Shown here: positions 1 through 5,898 of the stretch, piece after piece | Layout: each line of letters starts with the position of its first letter | Numbering within the stretch: position 1 is the stretch's first letter | The notes under the pieces: model-generated | What the model was told of the DNA's origin: nothing | Seen by the model: only the letters and a program-made list of their open reading frames with translations | The model's database searches: none | Made by a program: the position numbers and the translations under genes | NCBI GenBank assembly: GCA_003561835.1 | Contig: PWVN01000232.1 | Span: forward strand, 1 to 12,414 | Reading direction: 5' to 3' | Length of the DNA: 12,414 nt | Origin: Syntrophomonadaceae bacterium | GTDB lineage: Bacteria; Bacillota; Dethiobacteria; PWVN01

Positions 1-75
1 AAAATAGAAGAAGAAACAGAAACCTCCTTCAACTGGTTCAACTTCTTCAACCGATTCCTGGCCTTTCTCTACTAA
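1..75 (+). CDS. C-terminal end of an unidentified protein (5' end outside window)
   Basis: An open frame runs from base 1 and ends at TAA 73-75, giving the last 24 residues of a plus-strand gene. The tail begins with an acidic/polar patch (KIEEETET) and ends in an aromatic-rich segment, FNWFNFFNRFLAFLY, which could be an amphipathic or membrane-associated helix. I do not recognise the family from so short a piece. That it is a real gene end is supported by a strong plus-strand terminator starting 11 bases after the stop, and by its place just past the end of mutS2, which converges on it. The protein's role cannot be inferred. Confidence 0.55.
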   Translation, partial: KIEEETETSFNWFNFFNRFLAFLY

Positions 76-85
76 GAGCCACCCC

Positions 86-127
86 AAAGGGGTGCCGGGC
101 ATCAACCCGGCACCCCTTTTCTTTTTT
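86..127 (+). terminator. Strong intrinsic terminator between convergent genes
   Basis: A perfect 14-bp stem (86-99 with 106-119, arms AAAGGGGTGCCGGG and its complement) closes a 6-base loop and runs straight into a T-rich tract, TTTTCTTTTTTT, at 117-127. In the plus direction this is a textbook Rho-independent terminator for the gene ending at 75. Read on the minus strand the same hairpin lies 40 bases past the mutS2 stop but lacks a clear U-tract there, so it may only partly stop mutS2 transcripts. Confidence 0.9.
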
Positions 128-159
128 TCCGGCAAATCAATTAACTCGCCTGACCCCGG

Positions 160-2523
160 CTACTTTTTCAGCGTGACGACGGTGACGCCGCTGCCTCCCT
201 CCCCCTGCTCCCCCAGGCGGAAGCCCGCCACCTGGGAGTGGGCGTCCAGGTAGGCCTGCAGGCCCTGTCGCAGGGCCCCCGTCCCTTTCCCGTGGATGAG
301 CCTGACCCGTTCCATGCCGGCCAGGAGGCTGTCGTCCAGGTACTTCTCCACCCGGTCCATGCTCTCGCTCAGGGTGAGGCCCCTCAGGTCGATCTCCAGG
401 GGCACATCTTTAGCCTTGGCGCTCCGCATCCTCTGAATCTCCCCTTTGGAGGTTTCCGGGCCCTTCTCATCCTCCACCTCGGCGCAGAGGTCGCCGGGGT
501 TCGTTTTGATCTTCAAGATGCCCACCTGCAGGTGCACATCCCCCGCTTCGTCGTTGATCTCGAGGATGTTCCCATGGCGGCCCAGGCTGTTGATGTAAAC
601 CCTTTGGCCCGGCTTGAGCTCTTCCGGGGCCAGGGGCCGGCCGGGGGGCCAGGCTTCCTTGCGGCTGTAGAGGGCTTCCTGCTCCCTGCGCAGGCTCTCC
701 TTGAGCTCCTTGGCCCTCTCCCAGGGCACGGCACCGGCCGTATCCCTCTTTATTTTCTTCAATTCCTGGTAAGCCTCCTCCACTTCCCGCTTGGCCCGGG
801 TCACCAGGGTGAGGGCTTCCTCCCGGGCCCGTTCCAGGAGCTGGCGCTTGCGGCCCTCCGTCTCCTCCGCCTCGCGGCGGGCCCGCTCCAGGTAGGTTTC
901 CGCATCCCGGCGCAGCTGCTCCGTCTTCTCCCGGTCGGCCTCCGCATCCTTTTGCACCTTCATCAGGCCCGAGAGGAGGTCCTCCACCCGCAGGTCCTCC
1001 TTCTTCTGGATGCTGCGGGCTTCGGCGATGATTTCCCCGGCAAGGCCCAGGCGGGCGGCGATGGCCAGGGCGTTGCTTTTGCCCGGGACCCCCATGAGAA
1101 GTTTGAAGGTGGGGGCCAGGGTCTCCACGTCGAATTCCACGGAGGCGTTCTGCATCCCCGGGTGGGAGTAGGCGAAGAGCTTCAGTTCGCTGTAATGGCT
1201 GGTGGCCAGGGTGATGGCCCCCCGGCGGTAAAAATAGGAGAGGAGGGCCTTGGCCAGGGCCGCCCCTTCCACCGGGTCGGTGCCGGCCCCCAGCTCATCC
1301 AGGAGGACCAGGGATTTTTCCGTGAGGCTGCCGATGATGGAGACGATGTTGTCCATGTGGCTGGAGAAGGTGGACAGGGACTGCTCGATGCTCTGCTCGT
1401 CGCCGATATCGGCGAAGATGCTCTCAAAGACGGGCAGCCGGGTCCCCGGGGCGGCGGGCACGTGAAGCCCTGATTGGGCCATAAGGCAAAAGAGGCCCAC
1501 GGTTTTCAGGGTCACCGTCTTCCCCCCGGTGTTGGGGCCCGTGATGATCAGGCTTTGAAAGTCCCCGCCGATATTTACGTCGATGGGCACCACATCTTCT
1601 TTCTTGATCAGGGGGTGGCGACCCGCATGGATCTCTATTTCCCCTTCCGCCTCCAGGGCGGGCTCCATACCCTCATGGCTGTGGCTGAGTTTGCCCCGGG
1701 CGAGGATGAAATCCAACCCGCAGTAGGTGTAATAGCTGCTCTTGAGGAGGGGGGCTGCCCGGGCGATTTTTCCGGAAAGGGAGATGAGGAGCCGTTGGAT
1801 TTCCTTCTCCTCGTCCCCCTTGAGCTTGACAATCTGGTTGTTCAGCTCCACCGTCTTCAAAGGCTCCACGAAGAGGGTGGCGCCGCTGGCGGAGCGGTCG
1901 TGGACGATCCCCTTGAAGTGCTGACGGTGCTCCGCCTTTACGGGGACCACGTAGCGGTCTCCCCGGTTGGTGATGATGGGGTCCTGCAGGTACTTCCGGG
2001 TGGCAGGGCTGCGGATGATGGCCTCCAGGGCCTCCCTCAGGCTGTTCTCTGCCTGGGAAATCCGCCGGCGAATCCCCGAAAGCTCCCGGGAAGCGCTGTC
2101 CAGGACCTTCCCGTCCTCGTCCACGCAGTTGATGACCTCCCGGTACAGGGGCAGGTGGGCCGTCAGCCCCCGGCCCATCTCCTGCAGGAGGGGGTACTCC
2201 CCTTTAAGTTCCTCCAGGTGCTCCTTCAAGAGGTGGACGGCTTTCAGAAAGCGCCCCATCTCCCAAACCTCCAGGGGGGCCAGGACGCCTCCCTTCTCCG
2301 TGTAAGAGAGGGCCTCCAGGGGGTCCTGCACCCGGTACAGGGGCGGGGCTTCCTCCTGCAGGAGGCGGCGGGCCTCACTGGTCTCCGCCTGGAGAGAACG
2401 AATGACGGCCAGGCCCTTTTCCGGCATCAGGTTTTCGGCCTGCTCCTTCCCGCCGGGGGTTAAGGCCAGACCCGCCAGGATATCCCGGATCTTGTCAAAT
2501 TCCAGCGTCCGTACGGCTTTGAT
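160..2523 (-). CDS. mutS2: MutS2 family ATPase/endonuclease
   Basis: MutS2 is a MutS-like ATPase with a C-terminal Smr nuclease domain. Family members have been linked to limiting recombination and, in Bacillus subtilis, to splitting collided ribosomes. Visible in order: the N-terminal LEFDKI element; the MutS core; Walker A GPNTGGKT (about residues 329-336); the signature region GDEQSIEQSLSTFSSH; Walker B LVLLDELGAGTDP (about 405-417); a long charged coiled coil (about 500-640); a KOW-like segment; and the Smr domain (about 707-787) with LDLRG-like EIDLRG and HGKGTGALR. The first ATG is at 2427, but the conserved N-terminus (IKAVRTLEFDKI) lies upstream of it. The frame is closed by TGA two codons before an ATC at 2523-2521, which has GAGGTG seven bases upstream. 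With ATC as start the protein is 787 aa, against 785 for B. subtilis MutS2. It begins 29 bases after the glycosylase stop and is probably cotranscribed. Function is certain, the start codon inferred. Confidence 0.95.
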   Translation of the reverse strand: MKAVRTLEFDKIRDILAGLALTPGGKEQAENLMPEKGLAVIRSLQAETSEARRLLQEEAPPLYRVQDPLEALSYTEKGGVLAPLEVWEMGRFLKAVHLLKEHLEELKGEYPLLQEMGRGLTAHLPLYREVINCVDEDGKVLDSASRELSGIRRRISQAENSLREALEAIIRSPATRKYLQDPIITNRGDRYVVPVKAEHRQHFKGIVHDRSASGATLFVEPLKTVELNNQIVKLKGDEEKEIQRLLISLSGKIARAAPLLKSSYYTYCGLDFILARGKLSHSHEGMEPALEAEGEIEIHAGRHPLIKKEDVVPIDVNIGGDFQSLIITGPNTGGKTVTLKTVGLFCLMAQSGLHVPAAPGTRLPVFESIFADIGDEQSIEQSLSTFSSHMDNIVSIIGSLTEKSLVLLDELGAGTDPVEGAALAKALLSYFYRRGAITLATSHYSELKLFAYSHPGMQNASVEFDVETLAPTFKLLMGVPGKSNALAIAARLGLAGEIIAEARSIQKKEDLRVEDLLSGLMKVQKDAEADREKTEQLRRDAETYLERARREAEETEGRKRQLLERAREEALTLVTRAKREVEEAYQELKKIKRDTAGAVPWERAKELKESLRREQEALYSRKEAWPPGRPLAPEELKPGQRVYINSLGRHGNILEINDEAGDVHLQVGILKIKTNPGDLCAEVEDEKGPETSKGEIQRMRSAKAKDVPLEIDLRGLTLSESMDRVEKYLDDSLLAGMERVRLIHGKGTGALRQGLQAYLDAHSQVAGFRLGEQGEGGSGVTVVTLKK

Positions 2524-2552
2524 GGGAGCTCACCTCGTCCTCTCCGAAAGTT

Positions 2553-3146
2553 TCAGGGGCGGGAAATGTAGGGGGAACCCGCAGCATAGAAGCGCAGCAG
2601 CTTTTCCCTGCCCCGGTTCAGACCGATGCGGGGGCTGACGGCAATCCGGGAGGGTTTCTCCCCCCCGGCGATGAAGAGGGGCCCCTCCCGCAGGCTGCAG
2701 CCGTTTAGGGCCAGGTCAATCCCGAAGGCCCGGCACAGCCTGCCGGGCCCGCTGCACAGGGTGCGGGGGTCCCGGCGGCCCCGGTTTGCCGCCATCAGGG
2801 AGACCCCCTCCAGGGGGGCCGCGGCCCGGATGAGGACGGCTTCCCCTTCGCCTTCCCGCCCGGTGACCACGTTGAAGCAGTGGTACATCCCGTAGATCAA
2901 ATAGACATAGGCCCTCCCGCCCCGGAAAAACATGGAGGCATTTCTTTTGGTCTTCCCCCGGGCCGCGTGGCACCCGGGGTCATCCCTGCTCAAATAGGCT
3001 TCCGCCTCCACTATGGTACCGGCGATCCGGCCGGCCCCCGTCTCGTGGACCAGGACCTTGCCCAGGAGCTCCGGGGCCACCCGGGCCGCATCCCTGAGAT
3101 AAAAATCCTCCGGTAAAAGCTTGAATTCTGCCCCTTCACCCTGCAA
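2553..3146 (-). CDS. mpg: 3-methyladenine DNA glycosylase, AAG/MPG family
   Basis: This is a base-excision repair enzyme of the AAG (MPG) fold that removes alkylated and deaminated purines such as 3-methyladenine and hypoxanthine, leaving an abasic site. The 197-aa length is normal for bacterial members. Family signatures are clear: LLGKVLV near residue 28; IVEAEAYLSRDDPGCHA, whose first glutamate corresponds to the catalytic Glu of human AAG; then TKRNASMFFRGGRAYVYLIY and GMYHCFNVV (substrate pocket and DNA-intercalating region); and AVLIRAAAP. The start is a TTG at 3146 with GGTGG seven bases upstream, and no in-frame ATG fits better. It lies 47 bases after polX and 29 before mutS2, with no terminator visible on either side, so the three genes probably form one transcript. 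The gene is an addition to the polX-mutS2 adjacency seen in Bacillus. Confidence 0.93.
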   Translation of the reverse strand: MQGEGAEFKLLPEDFYLRDAARVAPELLGKVLVHETGAGRIAGTIVEAEAYLSRDDPGCHAARGKTKRNASMFFRGGRAYVYLIYGMYHCFNVVTGREGEGEAVLIRAAAPLEGVSLMAANRGRRDPRTLCSGPGRLCRAFGIDLALNGCSLREGPLFIAGGEKPSRIAVSPRIGLNRGREKLLRFYAAGSPYISRP

Positions 3147-3193
3147 CAGGCATCCACCGTCTTTCCTGTATTCTAATATTTCGGTGCGGCGGT

Positions 3194-4912
3194 TCAGCGG
3201 CTGCTGCCCTGCGCCAGAACGGCCTTGAGCCTGCCGATGTCATAGGTGTTGATGACATCTTCGGGCTCCAGCCAGCCCCTGCGGGCGGCGGTCACGCCGA
3301 ACTCCATGTCCCCCAGGCCTGCCAGGCTGTGGGTATCGGTGTTGACGGCAAACTTGACCCCCAGCGACCGGCCTTTTTGCACGTAGACATCCTTCAAGTC
3401 CAGCCGGTCGGGGGAGGCGTTGATCTCCAGCACCTTGCCCGTCCCGGCGGCTTTGTGCAGGAGGGCCTCCACATCCACCGGGTAGGGGTCCCGGCGACCG
3501 ATCAAACGGCCCGTGGGATGGCCGATGATGTTCACGTAGGGGTTTTCCATGGCCGCCGTCATGCGCCGGGTCAATTGCTCCCCGGGCTGCTTAAACCCCG
3601 TATGGATGGAGGCCACCACCACATCCAGGCCCGCCATGACGCTGTCGGGCAGGTCCAGGCTGCCATCCCGGAGGATGTCCACTTCCATCCCTGTCAATAT
3701 TGTAAGCCCGGGGAAGTCTTCTTTCAATCGGTTTATTTCCCGGACCTGTTCTTCCAGTTCCTCCAGGGAGAGGCCCCCGGCGATCTTCAGGGAAGGGGAG
3801 TGGTCCGTAACAGCCAGGTAGGAATAGCCCCTCTCTTTCGCCCTCTGGGCCATGTTTCGGATGCCTTCCGTGCCGTCGCTCCAGCTGCTGTGGGTATGCA
3901 GGTCCCCGCGGATATCCGCCAAAGACACCAAGGCGGGCAGCCTGCCCTCAAGGGCGGCCTCCACCTCGCCCCGGCCCTCCCTGAGCTCGGGGGGGATCCA
4001 GGGGCTTCCCAGGCGGCAATAGAATCCTTCTTCCCCCTCCTGGAAAATTTCCCGGGAAATTTCCCGGCCCAGGGCCGCCGCCCGGGCCGCCAGTTTCTCC
4101 AGGTGGGCCTTTGAGCCGGTGACCCAGAGGAGGCTGCTCCAAAAATCTCCGGGCTCCACCAGGCGGAAGGACAGGGGAATCTGCCACAGCCCCAGGGCCT
4201 CCACCACCGGGCCCTCCTCCCTGATCTCCCGGATGAAGGGCTGTTTTTTCAGGTAGGAGAGGAACCTCTCCCTCCCCTTCTCCTTCTCTCCCTCCCCTTC
4301 CCGGGTAGCAACCACGAATTCCAGGGAGCTGACGGCCTCCCGGCGGCGCCGGAACCCGCCCCCGGCCGCTGCCTGCTCCACGAAGTCCTGGCCCTTGAGG
4401 CTGGCCTCGATCTCCCGGGCCAGGGGGGCGATGAACCCCAGGTTGAACAGCTTGGGGCCTTCCTGCATGAACCGGAGGCCTTCCTTGAGACGCTGCTCCG
4501 TCTTGGGGCCCAGCCCCGGAATTTTTCGCACTTCCTTGTTGGCCACAGCCTGCTCCAGTTCCCTGAGGGTGGCCACCTGGAGGTGTTGGTGCAGGAGCCT
4601 GCCCGTGGCCAGACCCACCCCCGGTACTGCCAGAACATCCAGGAAATCCCCGGGGAAGCGGGCCTCCAGCGCCTTTACGTAGGAGGATTCCCCCGTCTCC
4701 AGCATTTCTCCGATTTTATCGGCGATATTCCTGCCCACCCCGTCTATGCGGGTCAGGGCCCCCTGCCGGTGAACCTCCGCCACTTCCTCCTTAAGCCTCT
4801 GGATGGACCGGGCTGCCCGGGCATAGGCCCGGCTTTTGAAGGGTTTGTCTTCCTGCAAGGCCAGGAGCTGGCCGATCCGGTTCAGGGCGGCCGCCACTTC
4901 CCAATTTTTCAA
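3194..4912 (-). CDS. polX: PolX-type HhH/PHP-domain protein, polymerase site apparently degenerate
   Basis: This has the overall architecture of bacterial family X DNA polymerase: an N-terminal helix-hairpin-helix 8-kDa-like region (IDGVGRNIADKI about 56-67, VPGVGLATGRLL about 96-107, IPGLGPKTEQRL about 131-142), a polymerase palm (about 150-320) and a C-terminal PHP nuclease domain (from about 336). The PHP site is intact: DLHTHSSWSDG (337-347), AVTDHS (367-372), GMEVDI, ASIHTGF, IIGHPTGR and NTDTHS supply the expected metal-binding His, Asp and Glu residues. The palm is not. Where the family has GS..RR..ET..DLDF, this protein has GGFRRRREAVSSLEF (185-199), and the third Asp before the LR strand is Ser248. 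I infer loss of polymerase activity with retained PHP exonuclease or AP-endonuclease activity. The longest frame begins at 4981, but homology begins at MKNWEVAAALNRI, a TTG at 4912 giving 572 aa (B. subtilis PolX is about 570). Confidence 0.88.
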   Translation of the reverse strand: MKNWEVAAALNRIGQLLALQEDKPFKSRAYARAARSIQRLKEEVAEVHRQGALTRIDGVGRNIADKIGEMLETGESSYVKALEARFPGDFLDVLAVPGVGLATGRLLHQHLQVATLRELEQAVANKEVRKIPGLGPKTEQRLKEGLRFMQEGPKLFNLGFIAPLAREIEASLKGQDFVEQAAAGGGFRRRREAVSSLEFVVATREGEGEKEKGRERFLSYLKKQPFIREIREEGPVVEALGLWQIPLSFRLVEPGDFWSSLLWVTGSKAHLEKLAARAAALGREISREIFQEGEEGFYCRLGSPWIPPELREGRGEVEAALEGRLPALVSLADIRGDLHTHSSWSDGTEGIRNMAQRAKERGYSYLAVTDHSPSLKIAGGLSLEELEEQVREINRLKEDFPGLTILTGMEVDILRDGSLDLPDSVMAGLDVVVASIHTGFKQPGEQLTRRMTAAMENPYVNIIGHPTGRLIGRRDPYPVDVEALLHKAAGTGKVLEINASPDRLDLKDVYVQKGRSLGVKFAVNTDTHSLAGLGDMEFGVTAARRGWLEPEDVINTYDIGRLKAVLAQGSSR

Positions 4913-4979
4913 GGGGCATGCAACCTTTCTGCTGGGGTAAGACCCCCTTGCCGGGGCCCTACGGTTATTTTTGCCTAAC

Positions 4980-5008
4980 AAAAAAAGAAAAACCGTGCGT
5001 CACACGGT
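4980..5008 (-). terminator. Intrinsic terminator overlapping the cvpA stop codon
   Basis: Read on the minus strand, ACCGTG (5008-5003) and CACGGT (4997-4992) form a 6-bp stem around the loop TGACG, followed by TTTTTCTTTTTTT (4992-4980). The stop codon TGA (5002-5000) sits in the loop, and the 5' arm is the last two sense codons of cvpA. This should end the pheST-zapA-cvpA transcript and separate it from polX. Confidence 0.85.
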
Positions 5009-5539
5009 CAGGGTGGGATCCACCGTAATCACTGTCCGTATCAGGTCCACCAGGACGGGGATATAGGCGAAGGCCAGGGTGCTGAGGACGGACCCGCCGA
5101 TGAGCTCCTGGAAAAACTCGCTGGGGATGAAGGAGCCGATGCTGACCAGGATGATGAGGAGCAGCGCCCCCTTGAGGGCCCCCACCAGGGCTCCCCCCAG
5201 GGCATTCATGGTGCCGATGACGGGGAGGCTGACCGCCACGCTCAGGGCTTTCCCCGCCAGCTTGAAGGCAATCCGGACGAGAAAGTAGACCAGGATGAAA
5301 CCCGCGATATTGATGAAAAAATAGCCCAAAAGGGAGTTTTCCGAGAAAAAGGTCTCGGGCACAAACTCAAAAACCTCCAGGAGGTACAGGGCAAAACGGC
5401 TCCCCACCGTGGCCGCCAGGTACAGGGCGACAAAAAACCCGGCCAGGTCCACCAGTTGGGCGACCAACCCCTGGCTGAAGCCGCTGACGATGAAAAATGA
5501 GAAGATCAGGAGCAGGAAAATGTCCAGTGTGTTCAGCAT
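5000..5539 (-). CDS. CvpA family integral membrane protein
   Basis: This 179-aa hydrophobic protein belongs to the CvpA/colicin V production family, a widespread inner-membrane family of poorly defined function whose name comes from an E. coli requirement for colicin V production. The N-terminus MLNTLDIFLLLIF and the following G-x-x-G-L pattern (SGFSQGLVAQLVDLAG) are typical of the family. Four membrane segments are visible at about residues 5-25, 30-50, 70-95 and 115-140, and a hydrophobic C-terminal stretch (about 155-172) may be a membrane-associated helix. The start is an ATG preceded by GAGGAGGGCGG. It begins 16 bases after the zapA stop, so translation is probably linked. The zapA-cvpA pair upstream of polX/mutS2 is a conserved Firmicutes arrangement. 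Its last codons form part of a transcription terminator. Confidence 0.88.
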   Translation of the reverse strand: MLNTLDIFLLLIFSFFIVSGFSQGLVAQLVDLAGFFVALYLAATVGSRFALYLLEVFEFVPETFFSENSLLGYFFINIAGFILVYFLVRIAFKLAGKALSVAVSLPVIGTMNALGGALVGALKGALLLIILVSIGSFIPSEFFQELIGGSVLSTLAFAYIPVLVDLIRTVITVDPTLTV

Positions 5540-5555
5540 TCTCCGCCCTCCTCGT

Positions 5556-5810
5556 CTAGGTAGGGTCCTTTTCGTCGAACAAACTTTCCATTTCGCTTAT
5601 TTCTTCCTTGAGCTTGAAGACTTCATCGGCCAGGTTCAAACAGGCCAGCATGAGGGCCTTCTGGGGGTTCAAATTGGGCTGCTGGTCCTTCACCTGCTGC
5701 AGTTTTTTGTCCACATGTTCGGCAATCCTCTTCAGATGGGCAGGGTCCACGGAACCTTTTATCGTAAAGGTTTCCCCCTGGATCTGGATTTTAATCCTCT
5801 TCTTTTCCAT
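5556..5810 (-). CDS. zapA: Cell division protein ZapA
   Basis: ZapA is a small cytoplasmic protein that binds FtsZ and promotes bundling of protofilaments at the division ring. The 84-aa protein has the family layout: an N-terminal beta hairpin (KKRIKIQIQGETFTIKG), a helical linker (HLKRIAEHVDKKLQQV), the conserved region QKALMLACLNLADEVFKLKE, and a short C-terminal coiled coil (EEISEMESLFDE). The frame is open to an ATG at 5855, but the ATG at 5810 is chosen because GAGGTGG lies five bases upstream and it matches the N-terminus of known ZapA proteins. The upstream ATG would add 15 non-conserved residues. It lies 88 bases after pheT, with no terminator seen between them. Confidence 0.9.
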   Translation of the reverse strand: MEKKRIKIQIQGETFTIKGSVDPAHLKRIAEHVDKKLQQVKDQQPNLNPQKALMLACLNLADEVFKLKEEISEMESLFDEKDPT

Positions 5811-5898
5811 GTTTACCACCTCAACCTCGGTATAAACCGCGCTTCTCCCTTTCATTCGCCAAATTATTTTGCTTTTCCTGCCGAAGACAAAAGAATAA

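Noticed and set aside
238..1473. Long plus-strand open frame (411 aa) opposite mutS2, with another at 1474-2463
   Set aside because: They mirror the codon structure of mutS2 on the other strand, have Gly/Pro/Leu/His-rich low-complexity composition and no recognisable motif. They are typical antisense frames in GC-rich DNA.
4913..4981. Longer PolX (595 aa) starting at TTG 4981
   Set aside because: That start lies in the terminator T-tract with no ribosome site, and the added residues are not conserved.
5811..5855. Upstream ATG giving a 99-aa ZapA
   Set aside because: The extra 15 residues are not like ZapA N-termini, and the strong GAGGTGG site serves the ATG at 5810.
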